Source: Epiperipatus broadwayi
Taxonomy: Eukaryota > Onychophora > Udeonychophora > Euonychophora > Peripatidae
Direction: 5' to 3'
DNA length: 64,000 nt
Assembly: GCA_028023455.1 (NCBI GenBank)
Contig: JAQFVV010000022.1
Coordinates: 10,311,100 to 10,375,099, forward strand
Made by a program: the position numbers and the translations under genes. This document shows positions 24,637 through 34,362 of the stretch, piece by piece (position 1 is the first letter of the stretch; each line of letters opens with the position of its first letter). The notes beneath the pieces were generated by a model, which ran no database searches, was not told where the DNA came from, and saw only the letters and a list, made by a program, of their open reading frames with translations.

Positions 24637-25790
24637 AATTTACCTTAATAAAGATAATTTTACTTTCGCTTTTTTGCTTGGAAATAGTTTTTTTTTTTTT
24701 GTACATTTTAACTTTTTCTGCTACATAGTGAACATTAAAGTCAAACTTTTAAAAACGTAAACAAATTTATGCTTACAAGAAATCACTTTATATTCACTTT
24801 CGCACTTAAAAATTATTTTGATGCTATATTTTAATAATTTTTTATGCTCACAGATAAATAAAAATAAATTTTTAAAAATATAATCGAACTTAATGATAAA
24901 ATCATTTTCTCTTCATTGTTTTTTTTTGGCGGGCGGGGGGGGGGATTATTTATGTATGATGATATTAAGCAGATTTTCAACTACCTTCGAGAAAGATTCT
25001 CTAACCTTTTGTACATGTCCTATGTCAGCGAATAGCATTGCATTTACTGGCAATCTTCTAACTACTTCATGTAGATTTTTTTTTCTCATGACCAATATCA
25101 ATAAGCTTTCTGAATTTTCCTTTCAGACTCATGACTAAAATTATTATATACAGTACATAGTTGTCTAATATATATTTAACATGTTTTTATTGACAAAATC
25201 AATTGAAAAGTCATTTTCTATGTTAATTTTTTTTTCTATTGATAGTTCAAACCTTAAATTATATATATAACAGAATATGCAATTAAAAATCACTGCTAGA
25301 TATAAACAGTTAGTAATTAAGCTAAATTGATGAATACCTTTCACATAGTCTAGCAGATAAGTTTGACACTAACACAGCTAGAAGTTTCTGAAAATATTTT
25401 GCTTAACATGTGCTACTTTTTCAAATAGCATTCTTTCATGCTAAGCATCTGCATTCATTGTAAGATCTTGATTTTATTATAAAAAGTATACTTTATAGCA
25501 GTTGACTTAGTGCTATTAAATTTTATTGTACCTATCATTATATCTTTTTATAGCGGCTTAACTCAGCTCAAGTTTTTGAAGTATTTAATTTTTTACATGA
25601 TTTTACAAATTTTTTAACCTTTATTTACTTTCTTTCTGTTTATGTTATTATTTCAATATCTGTGATGATTTTGATATTCAAACATCCAGAATAAAAATAT
25701 TATCATTTCAGATATATTGATTCTGAAAGTTGTCAAATCTGTTTCAAAAAAGCTTTGAGAGCAATAATTATGCAGAATATTATGTGTACA
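24637..25790. other. Intergenic DNA with G-rich tract
   Basis: A G-rich run at 24928-24944 (GGCGGGCG then ten G) follows a T-run and could form a quadruplex. On the minus strand about 25125-24950 there is a short coding-looking stretch broken by one A insertion in a run of A; I could not link it to a family. Confidence 0.35.
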
Positions 25791-25793
25791 TGT

Positions 25794-26066
25794 GTATGCT
25801 TGACGAAGCGGGATATTTTTTTTGCTCTTTTTTCTGCTTTATTGCTTAGCTTTAATCATTTGGCTTAGTGCACTTTTGGTGCTGAGCACCATAATCATAG
25901 CTTTCTTAAATTGTTGTATTGCTGCATCTTATATAATCTTATGATAATTATGCAAATGGATTCATTTGCATATTCTACTTGTGAGATAATTATATATGGT
26001 TCTCTCTCTTGTTTATGATGCTCTTGTGGTTAGCTATGAACCATGTCTTTTTCATCTTCTTTTTTT
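25794..26066 (+). repeat. Left arm of a long inverted repeat flanking a PLE relic
   Basis: About 273 bp that match the reverse complement of 26492-26767 at roughly 75-80% by eye: gtatgcttgacgaagcggga with gtatgcttgactgggata, gcttcttatataatc with gcatcttatataatc, and gtggttagctatgaaccatg with gtggttagccatgaaccatg. Confidence 0.85.
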
Positions 26067-26491
26067 GGTTGCCACATTAGGTTGATGCTTTGTAGATTGA
26101 ACGTGTGGCCATGCTCTTTTTTATGCTCTCAGAAAGTAGACATGTATTCAAAGTTTTCTTTTGCACATTTGTACAAATATTTATGATTCACAATTCCAGT
26201 GATGGTGTTGGTCCTGGACCATTGTAATATACTGATGTACATCCTGGGCCATCACACTATACCTCATAGTTTATTTGTGGAATATCATCTTTTTGTAATT
26301 TGTCTTTGGTGTTGATAATTAGTTTGTTGAGTAAGATGGGGTTTGAAACTTCATATTATTTTTTTTAGGATCTTTTTTAATTTTATCAGCCCTTTCATGT
26401 ATATATGGCATTGCTAATCCACAGTTTACCAATTTGTGGTTATATCTTTAATCCACAAAGTGTTAACCTGGTATGTCTAGAATGTGATAAC
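26067..26491 (-). pseudogene. Penelope-like element: linker and GIY-YIG endonuclease relic
   Basis: On the minus strand the deduced fragments, joined only by eye across frames, run: CGLAMPYIHERADKIKKD, KFQTPSYSTNKLI, TKDKLQKDDIPQINYEVQCD, GPGCTSVYYNG, and EHKKEHGHTFNLQSINLMW. That order (a YI..KI motif after the RT, a K-D-K-x segment, then 'YEV.C...C..VYxG' and 'H....GH') is the hallmark of the linker plus GIY-YIG domain of Penelope-like elements, which are nuclear retroelements with a telomerase-like RT. The RT itself is absent and the frame is broken, so it is inactive. It sits exactly between two inverted ~275 bp arms. Confidence 0.7.
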
Positions 26492-26767
26492 TGAAAGAGG
26501 AAGGTGAAGGAGGCATGGTTCATGGCTAACCACAAAAATGTCATAAACAGGAGTGAGAATAGTATTCAGTTATCTTACAGGTGGAATATATAAATGAGCA
26601 TATTTTCCATAATTGTCATAAGAAAGTAGGATTATATAAGAAGCAGCAACACAATGAAATAAGAATGTCATGATTATGATGACATCGAATGTGCACTCAG
26701 CCCACAAGTTAAAGCTAGAAAATAAAGCAGAAAGAAGAGGAAGAAAAAATATCCCAGTCAAGCATAC
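26492..26767 (-). repeat. Right arm of the long inverted repeat
   Basis: Inverted partner of 25794-26066. Overlapping ORFs on both strands here (26570-26773 minus, 26670-26900 plus) have no family resemblance and are not present as open frames in the left arm, so I treat them as noncoding. Confidence 0.85.
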
Positions 26768-28600
26768 TCCCATAAGTAGGAAGAAGTACTACATAAAAAG
26801 GGTATTCTTTTGTACAGAAGCATTTATAGAGATCAGCAGTCAAACCTTAACATGCTTTAATATCATGATTAGTAGTTTGTTTTTCTTGTCACTTTTTTGA
26901 CTCATTTAATAAATAATCATATGATTAGTAACAGATTCTACACAAAGATTCCATTCAATTTTGATTTCTTTACTCAAGCTGAGAATTTTGATTCACTAAA
27001 CTATTTGGGCTTTAATACATTCTAGAATTACATTTTGAGTGCTACATTGTAAAGTTTAATGAGCTCTGATGTTTGGGATTTCATAAAAACAGTGTTCCTT
27101 ACATCATTTTCATGCATATGCTAAATCAAAACTGAAACATAAATTGTAAAAACAGATATAAATTATACAACAGCTTGTATATGGTGAAGGGGAGCATTTT
27201 AAATTTTCACTATTATTTTTATGGATTTCTTTTAAAAACATATATTTTTAATCAATAAAAATATATAATCTATAATTCTTTAAATGTTATCTCATGTTCA
27301 TTGGGAATGTTATAGGTAAGCAAAAAATAAAGACGTTTTTTAAATAGCCCATAGCAAGATGGTCTTTCTGGTAACTTTCCAAAAGCAGTGTTGAAATAGA
27401 AGGCATTCTTCATTAATTTAATCAACTGTCAGGTTATGAACATGTTAGCTTTTTTTTTTTTTTTTGTGGTTTAATCTTTGTTTAAGAATACTTAAATAGT
27501 CATTTAATGAACAACAATTTTGACTTCCTGACAAAGAAAATATTACCTTGTACGAAAACTATCAGCAAAAAAAAATCACAATTTTCATCTAGGTTTAAAC
27601 TCTATTTTGTGAGACTGGCAAGTTCTATCTTTTACTAATCACTGAACGTGTCATTTGCCGGAAATATTACATAGAGCTATCAATAAAATACGCCTCTTTG
27701 CAGTAATGGAGTGAAAGATTTCAAGAATTAAAGGTTCCCGAGTTTCTGATGCTCGACAATAACATCATTTCTCAAGTAATCAATCATTCATTACATTAAA
27801 AAAAAAAAAAAAGAACTGTTTTATTATTGAATGTCTTATAAAAGAAATTCAATTATCTTATGTTTCTAATGTCTTGTGTGTTTGAGAATTGTTTTTACAT
27901 TTAAATTTTAATACGTTTAAAAAAAACAATTTGAAAAAAAAAATCTTATGCCTTAAATAGATGGATTCAATAGTAATTACAATTATTAAAATCCTTATCC
28001 CCTTTTATGTGATCAATGCATATATTATTAACAAAATCCTTTTCTCAAGATTTTTTGCCTCTTGAAAGGTGCCCACATGAAGTTTAGTAGACGGTTTTAA
28101 AAAACGTGCTTTGGGTTATTAGCACAGATATTAAAAAAAACAAAACTCCGTCAGTCTTTTTTTTATTTCTGTCTTTTACATATTTAACTTTGTAGTGGAA
28201 AAGGATGTTTTTCTCTTTATTTACTTTGTTATCCTTCCATTTCAACGCTTCGTCTTTATCAATTTTTAATCAGTAAAAATGCTGAGAGCTAATACAATTC
28301 TCTCTATATATATAAAGATGTTAGATTATAAAGAAAATTCTACAGGTTACAGTTGTAACTTTTTTTGAGCAACTGAATTACATTAAGTAAATTATGAAAA
28401 AGCTTTAAACATCATAAAAATAGAAAATAATTAGAGAGAATAGAAAAATTAGTGTTACTGTTTTTAAAATATTTGTAGATACGTAATAGTATGTGTATGC
28501 TTACTATATTAGTGACTTGTTAAGCTAAGATAGATCTGATTTGATATATATATATATTTGTGAATGCATGTAGATGGCATTATTTCTGTACGTATATATT
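26768..28600. other. AT-rich intergenic DNA without recognised features
   Basis: Homopolymer T at 27451-27465 and A at 27799-27812. No gene recognised. Confidence 0.4.
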
Positions 28601-28615
28601 TCTGTTATCAAAAAA
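28601..28615 (+). repeat. 15 bp inverted repeat, left copy
   Basis: tctgttatcaaaaaa is the exact reverse complement of 32714-32728. The pair brackets the hammerhead-like motif, the retrocopy and the RTE. Confidence 0.6.
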
Positions 28616-28654
28616 GCACGGACTTTTCATATAGTTTTTATTAAATTTTCAATG

Positions 28655-28692
28655 TTTCGATCTCTTTACATATATATATAGATCATTTTCAG
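28655..28692 (-). ncRNA. Hammerhead-ribozyme-like motif of PLE type (degenerate)
   Basis: On the minus strand the sequence reads CTGAAAA (complement of 28686-28692), then TGATC, an A/T loop, GATC, then GAAA (complement of 28655-28658) and CATTG. This follows the hammerhead order CUGANGA, stem II, GAAA with one core mismatch (G8 replaced by A). The following gaaaatttaataaaaac is the style of Penelope-like terminal repeats. It is probably a fragment of a PLE end and is unlikely to cleave. Confidence 0.45.
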
Positions 28693-28699
28693 AGTTTTA

Positions 28700-28752
28700 A
28701 CATACATGCATATTGAAATCATCTTCGCCACAATCCGGATGGCCATCATAAT
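28700..28752 (+). pseudogene. Left part of retrocopy split by the RTE
   Basis: With the RTE and one 12 bp duplication removed, the open frame here (..FATIRMAII) continues without a break into 32053 onward (..LFTKWLTRF). See the entry at 32041-32702. The true left boundary is uncertain. Confidence 0.5.
28741..28752 (+). repeat. 12 bp target-site duplication, RTE 3' side
   Basis: ggccatcataat, identical to 32041-32052. Confidence 0.85.
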
Positions 28753-31700
28753 CATCATTATCAACCATTATCAATCCACTGCAGGATGAAGGTCTCTCCA
28801 AGTTTAATCCATCTTCTCCGATCTTTAGCTTCTCTTCTCCACATCACCCCTACACATTTTCTTATTTCATCCATCCATCTTACATGTGGTCTCCTTCTGG
28901 GTCTTTTACAATCTCTTGGAATCCAGTTTAAAATTTCAATTGTCCATCTATTATCATCTCTTCTAGCAATATGTCCAGCCCAACTCCACTTCAATCTTTT
29001 AATTTTTTCAATGAGGTCAGTAACACCTGTTTGTTCTCTTACCCATACATTGCGTTTTCGATCTCTTCTTGTTACTCCCAACATACATCTCTCCATACTT
29101 CTTTGAGTGGTCTGAAGTCTCTGTATTGATCTTCTATTAAGTGTCCAAGTCTCAGATCCATAAGTAAGAACTGGTAAAACACATTTGTTAAAAACCTTTC
29201 TTTTCAAACACATAGGCATATTTCCTTTTAATATCAAGTTATTTCTACCAAAAGCACTCCAACCAAGTTTAATTCTATGATTAATTTCCTCCATTATGTT
29301 TCCATCTGTATTAATAATCTGACCAAGGTATTTGTAACTGTTAACTTCTTCTAATTCATCATAATCAATCTTTATTTTCATATTTTGAGCAAATCGATTA
29401 AACATTACTTTAGTCTTTTTAACATTTATCTTTAGTCCTACTTTCCTACTTTCATCTGATAACTCCTGCAACATTTCCTGCAGCTCGGAAGCATTATTTG
29501 CAAAAACAACTACATCATCTGCGAAATCTAAATGACTTAAATAATCTCCATTTACTTTCACTCCTTTAGTTTCCCATTTTAATCCACAAAATACTTCTTG
29601 CAGCACTGCTGTAAAAAGTTTTGGAGATATGGAGTCACCTTGTCTTACACCTTTCTCAATGTTGACTTTCCCAGTATCATTATGTAATCTAATTGTTGCT
29701 GTTGCATTTTTATAAATATTCTTTAAAATATGACAATATCCTGGATCTATACCTTGATGATCCAATGCTTTAATCACTGAAGAAATGTTTATAGAATCAA
29801 ATGCCTTTTCATAATCTACAAATCCAAAACATAATGACAACTCATATTCATTTGTCCTCTCTATAATTTCTCTCAATACTTGAATATGATCTACTGTACT
29901 AAAACCACTTTTAAATCCAGCTTGTTCTCTTGGTTGGTGAAAATCCAAGGTTCTCTGTAGACGAGTTGTAATTATCTTGGTAAAAATTTTATATAAAACT
30001 GATAAAAGGCTGATAGGTCTGTAATTTCTAATATCTTCTTTATCACCTTTTTTAAATATTAATATTATTACTGCATTCTTCCAATCATCCGGTACATCTT
30101 TATCATTTAGACATTTGGTATATAACTTTGCTAATATTTTTTCTGTTTCTTCACCTGCTTCTTTTAATATATCAATTATAATTCCATCATTACCTGGAGC
30201 CTTTCCTTTTTTCATACATTTAATTGCATTTCTCACTTCTTCATTTAAAATTCTGGGCAATTCGGAAGATGTAATAGATATAGGAGGTACTTGTTCTTTA
30301 TTACTATATAATTCTTGATAAAAATCTTCTACCAATTTCATAATGTCATCCCTCTTTTTAGTAATAATTCCATCTTTTTTCCTTATTGCAGATATAAATT
30401 TCCTACCAATACCAAAATGTTGTTTTACATTCTTAAGACTTTTATTTTCTTCTACAGCTTTTCTTGCTAGTTCACAGTTATACTTTCTTATATCATTTTC
30501 AACTCTTTTCCGCACCATTTTACAAAATTCGAGATATTCAATTCTTTTTAATGCATCAGTCTTGCATATCTTCATATTCCTTCTTTTCTTCATAAGTTCT
30601 CTAGTCTCAGTAGAAATTTTATTAGTCAATTGCTGCTTTTTTCTACCAGCTATCTTTGTTGCAGTTTTTAAAAGTGTATCAGTTATTTTCATATTAATTT
30701 CATTCAAATCTGAATCATGTTCAAAATCTACTAATACTTGAAACCGATTTGTAAGTTCTAATTTAAATTCATTAGAATGTTTCTGAAGATTAGGAATATC
30801 AACTGTAAATATAGTTTTTCTTAATAATTTTTGTCTCTCTAGTTTTACATTAACATGTATCTTACCCCTTACTAATCGATGATCACTTCCTGTGTTAAAT
30901 TTATTAAGAACATTACAATCTTGAAATATGTATTTCCTGTTAGTCAAAATATAATCCAATTCTGCTGTACCTTCATTTGGATGCTTCCATGTCCATTTCC
31001 TTCTAACATTTTTCTCAAAAAAAGAATTCATAATATAAAGTTTTTCCTTCTCTGCAAACTCCACAAGTCTATGTCCTCTCTCATTTCTATTACCATAACC
31101 AAAATTACCTACACCACTTTCATCTTTCATTTGTTTACCAATTCTAGCATTAAAGTCTCCCATAACAATTTTAAAATGTTGTTTACTCTGATCAAAAGCC
31201 TTTTGTACATCCATATAAAAATCTTCTACTACTTCATCACTGTGAGAACTTGTTGGGGCATAAACCTGAATTATCTGCATTTGATATCTGCTATTAAGTT
31301 GTATAACTAATCTTGCCACTCTGTCTGATACACCATCAATCTCCACAATATTGTTCTTCCACTTTTTATTTATAATGAATCCTACTCCACTTGTATTTCC
31401 AATATTTGTGCCTTTATAATAGAGCATATGTCCACTTTTTAAATCAATTGTCTCTTCACCTTTTCTTCTAACTTCACAAAGTCCAATAATATCCCATTTA
31501 ATATAAGAGAGTTCTTCTTCTAATTCTTGCAATCTTCCTTCACTTGAAAGTGATCTGCAGTTGTAAGTACCTAAATAAAAAGTCGTCATCAAATGGCAGC
31601 CTGGGTCCGCCTCCAGGATATTCTTAGTACCCTCTGCCTTCGGCCACCAACCGCTGCCTTGGTTGGTGACTTTACAACCTCCTGGGATTAAGGGCCATGC

Positions 31701-32040
31701 TTTATTTTTGTCTGTCATAATTGTATAATTGGGAAAAATCTTTATCATTTACACAAACATTCATTCTGCCTTATCAGGCACTGAGAAGAAAGACCATGGT
31801 GTTTCTTGATCTTAAACTCAGAGGTAAAAAGCCAATAAACTCACCACGCTGGCTAATGCGTGTTGGTGAGCAGCCCATCCATGTTCGTATACTATATGAA
31901 TAAACATATAGTAATAACAGCTGCAACGACAAGAACGTATGGAGTGGACATTAGGAATTTGCCCTGCTCGGTTCCTTTAAGGCCTCCAAGAGGAATCAAA
32001 GGGTCTCCTTTCAGTTAATAGAAAACTCCTTTCTGCAGCC
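28753..32040 (-). mobile_element. Full-length RTE-clade LINE retrotransposon, probably recent
   Basis: The element is 3288 bp, the usual RTE length of about 3.2-3.4 kb. It is bounded by perfect 12 bp target-site duplications. On its own strand it has a 5' UTR of about 290 bp (32040-31749), one long ORF, and almost no 3' UTR: only 8 bases (TAATGATG) follow the stop, which is the short microsatellite end expected of RTE. The 5' terminus is supported by the independent old copy at 4.2-5.2 kb, whose homology stops at the same point. The intact ORF and identical flanking repeats point to a young insertion. It is more GC-rich than its surroundings. Confidence 0.92.
28761..31748 (-). CDS. RTE-type endonuclease/reverse transcriptase polyprotein, intact (995 aa)
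   Basis: This protein nicks chromosomal DNA and copies its own RNA into the nick (target-primed reverse transcription). The apurinic/apyrimidinic-type endonuclease spans about residues 57-300: N63 in TYNCRS, E92 in [14 protein letters not shown] at 197-204, and SDHR at 288-291, so the usual N, E, D/N and D-H residues are present. The RT spans about 490-790: [10 protein letters not shown] at 514-523, NYRPISLL at 575-582, [10 protein letters not shown] with the catalytic aspartate at 645, [11 protein letters not shown] at 700-710, and FADD at 742-745. The C-terminal part contains [10 protein letters not shown] (861-870), [11 protein letters not shown] (925-935) and an arginine-rich stretch near 948-953. 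No stop or frameshift interrupts it. The first methionine is chosen because it is upstream of the endonuclease; M11 or M54 are possible starts. Single-ORF architecture fits RTE. Expression is not shown by the sequence. Confidence 0.93.
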   Translation of the reverse strand: MIKIFPNYTIMTDKNKAWPLIPGGCKVTNQGSGWWPKAEGTKNILEADPGCHLMTTFYLGTYNCRSLSSEGRLQELEEELSYIKWDIIGLCEVRRKGEETIDLKSGHMLYYKGTNIGNTSGVGFIINKKWKNNIVEIDGVSDRVARLVIQLNSRYQMQIIQVYAPTSSHSDEVVEDFYMDVQKAFDQSKQHFKIVMGDFNARIGKQMKDESGVGNFGYGNRNERGHRLVEFAEKEKLYIMNSFFEKNVRRKWTWKHPNEGTAELDYILTNRKYIFQDCNVLNKFNTGSDHRLVRGKIHVNVKLERQKLLRKTIFTVDIPNLQKHSNEFKLELTNRFQVLVDFEHDSDLNEINMKITDTLLKTATKIAGRKKQQLTNKISTETRELMKKRRNMKICKTDALKRIEYLEFCKMVRKRVENDIRKYNCELARKAVEENKSLKNVKQHFGIGRKFISAIRKKDGIITKKRDDIMKLVEDFYQELYSNKEQVPPISITSSELPRILNEEVRNAIKCMKKGKAPGNDGIIIDILKEAGEETEKILAKLYTKCLNDKDVPDDWKNAVIILIFKKGDKEDIRNYRPISLLSVLYKIFTKIITTRLQRTLDFHQPREQAGFKSGFSTVDHIQVLREIIERTNEYELSLCFGFVDYEKAFDSINISSVIKALDHQGIDPGYCHILKNIYKNATATIRLHNDTGKVNIEKGVRQGDSISPKLFTAVLQEVFCGLKWETKGVKVNGDYLSHLDFADDVVVFANNASELQEMLQELSDESRKVGLKINVKKTKVMFNRFAQNMKIKIDYDELEEVNSYKYLGQIINTDGNIMEEINHRIKLGWSAFGRNNLILKGNMPMCLKRKVFNKCVLPVLTYGSETWTLNRRSIQRLQTTQRSMERCMLGVTRRDRKRNVWVREQTGVTDLIEKIKRLKWSWAGHIARRDDNRWTIEILNWIPRDCKRPRRRPHVRWMDEIRKCVGVMWRREAKDRRRWIKLGETFILQWIDNG

Positions 32041-32052
32041 GGCCATCATAAT
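32041..32052 (+). repeat. 12 bp target-site duplication, RTE 5' side
   Basis: ggccatcataat, identical to 28741-28752. The flanking bases differ (t|c on the inner side), so the duplication is exactly 12 bp. Confidence 0.85.
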
Positions 32053-32702
32053 ACTGTTCACCAAATGGCTCACCAGGTTTCACCTCGTATTCCAATCCAG
32101 CATGAAAAGTTTGTGGGATGTGATCAGGAACACGTGTAATTTAAAAACTAGAGATCATCTACTGGCCCTGGCTAAACTGTACTCTGATACCTGGGAGCAG
32201 ATGACACTGGACCATATATCAAATATTGCTACCAAAATCCTGTCCAAACTATAGAGGTGGATGCTGAAGTTGTGCCTTGCTGTAGTAATTGGGGTGACCA
32301 TGAATGGTGGTCTAAATGCATTGCTGCATCTGACATAAATTTCAGAAATCAGTGGATCCTTTACATTTGCAGATTCATGTCTGTAGGGGACAAGAACACT
32401 CCCACAACAGAAATAGTGACATGGTGTGTCCAACAAATCTTGTCCTCAATCATCCAATAGCCAAGGTGTCTTAAATAAATTTGTCTAGCTGCACAATGAT
32501 TGATGATATGGGCTCCCACAAAATCTAGTCAACTACATTGAGGTGGTCTGGCACAGGTAAATGCTCAGAACTGTATAAGACCTGGTTCCTTGTATGGACA
32601 GAGCAATGAAGTGGTACACCTGCGGATCCTTGATTTCAAGTAACACTATGTATCATAGTTCATGTAAACTCTGAAATAAATTTATTTCTTTAAAAAAAAA
32701 AA
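32041..32702 (+). pseudogene. Polyadenylated retrocopy of unknown transcript (right part)
   Basis: The segment is GC-richer than its flanks and ends aataaa (32675-32680), 11 bases, then A11 (32692-32702), the signature of a reverse-transcribed mRNA. An open frame runs from the left flank of the RTE through 32053 to a stop at about 32250, containing KWLTRFHLVFQSS, SLWDVIRNTC and SDTWEQMTLDHIS; about 440 bp of untranslated sequence follow. The LWDVI..W..(12) pattern weakly recalls the C terminus of Tc1/mariner transposases, but this is not enough to assign it. A second ORF (32257-32460) has no known relative. The source gene was not identified. Confidence 0.6.
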
Positions 32703-32713
32703 GCGAGGAAGAG

Positions 32714-32728
32714 TTTTTTGATAACAGA
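32714..32728 (-). repeat. 15 bp inverted repeat, right copy
   Basis: ttttttgataacaga, exact reverse complement of 28601-28615, beginning 11 bases after the A-tail of the retrocopy. Confidence 0.6.
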
Positions 32729-34310
32729 AAAAGTACATATAAAAAAACACTGAAATGTAAGCAAATAAATAGTTTGCAGTAGGTGAGAAAAATACAATTT
32801 TATTTAAAAAAAATTATCGATAAAAATAAATACTTCAAAGGCTATTGAAGAAATCCTTTTCTCAATAGTGAACCAGTTAAAAAATGTTTTTTCTTTTGCT
32901 TGTATATTATGAAATATACTTGGTTTAATATATATAATAGCTTTAGATAATTCACAACATAGCAAAATCTTCAGCAGTATCTCTTCACAGAAAAACATGG
33001 AAGATATTATTTACACCATTATGCACTGGTAGTTATTTAATATAGTTTTTGGACTATTAAGTGATGAAATAGTTTCTCTTGGTTATTGATGGGTTTTATC
33101 GGGTTCCTTCCACCACCACCCCCCTCCATTATGTGTGGCCAGTAATTGGACAACCAGTGAGTTTGTTTGTTTTATATATAAAAATAAAATAATGTCCTAA
33201 GGTAAAAATGCTTTTAAACAGTCAACTAGAGAAAAACTATAAAAATGGCTCTTTTATTAAGTTTTCCAATTGTATATGATGAGAATTTAAGGACTTCCTA
33301 TTTTAATTTATTTTCTAGAAAATTATAACTAAATACTAATTTATAATCTGAAAGAAATGTTCTAAAGTTTACCTGTTGTATTTAACATATGCATTAAGAT
33401 CAGTAATACATTTTTCACTGTGCAGTTTTTTTTTCTGAATAAAGTAGCAAACTTAAGAGCTAAAGGTTGTGGATCAAAGCTGAGCTCTTCACTTCTGATA
33501 ATCAAAAAATACATGATTTCTAGAGTCATCTATTGTATAGGCATGATTAATCAATCGATATTACATACTTGTACTCACCAAATCAACAGATTAGTTTCTG
33601 GCTATTGTCTTGCATTCATGTAAAGTATAGAGATGCTCAACATCTTTACTACCTTTATAATATCCAATCCAATAATTCAAAAGTTTAAGTATTTTTCTGT
33701 GGATAAAGGCTGTATCCAGAAATTAGTTTTGAGGATTTGGTTGCCTGTAAGTCCTTATGTCCATTGATTAATTATTAGATGTTTCTAGAATAATGGAATC
33801 GATTCCTGTTCTTAATGCAGAACTATGTGTGCAACTAAATAAAGTTTCCAAATTTCATCTAGCTCCAATTTGAACAGTTTTCAGGCACCTCAATGTTTGT
33901 ATGTCATGAAGCATTTTGGTTTGTCATGAGCATAGTAGTTTCAAAAGCTAAAAGTTTTTGAGTTAATTTCAAACTGAGGAGAGTAACCAAAAAACTTAAA
34001 TTTAGTCAATCAAATTAATCTGTTGTTTTCTGCTAGCTAATTATTTTAGTATTTGGATGGCAATTTCATGAGTAATAGTAAACTATAGAACTTATTGTAT
34101 AGTAGTTATTGAACTATATTACTTTATATTCATGTCAGATAGAATTTTAATTTTTTTTTTTTAGTTTATTGAGAATTTTATAAGGCTAGGCTTGCAAGTC
34201 TATCACTAACCCTGTTTATAATGTACTAATAAATAGTCAGTTGGTGGTATATGACTATTCTTTATTAGAAAGGGAACATATTTCAGGCAATACAACGTAT
34301 GGTATCATTT
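32729..34310. other. AT-rich intergenic DNA with possible SINE scraps
   Basis: At 33921-33985 (ttcaaaagctaaaagttttt, gagttaatttcaaactgagg) and 33445-33490 (gagctaaaggttgtggatca) there are B-box-like strings that also resemble 49772-49845 and 50975-51030. These could be a third, strongly decayed SINE family. No gene recognised. Confidence 0.3.
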
Positions 34311-34362
34311 AGACAAGGACATTATTATTGATGACAAGACAAGGACATTATTATTGATGACA
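34311..34362. repeat. 26 bp tandem duplication
   Basis: agacaaggacattattattg plus atgaca is present twice in exact tandem (34311-34336, 34337-34362). Confidence 0.9.

Noticed and set aside
24893-25138. Possible exon on the minus strand (broken by an A-run)
   Set aside because: A short coding-looking peptide exists only after correcting one base; no splice pattern or family match supports it.
27690-27710. Match of ~20 bases (aaaatacgcctctttg) to the PLE end at 39.7 kb
   Set aside because: The similarity does not extend beyond about 20 bases and the flanking peptide does not continue.
28786-31310. Plus-strand ORFs inside the RTE
   Set aside because: They are antisense shadows of the intact minus-strand ORF.
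28616-32713. A-rich strings aaaaaagcacgga and aaaaaagcgagga as target duplication of the retrocopy
   Set aside because: They differ at two of 13 positions and start in homopolymer A, so they are too weak to call.
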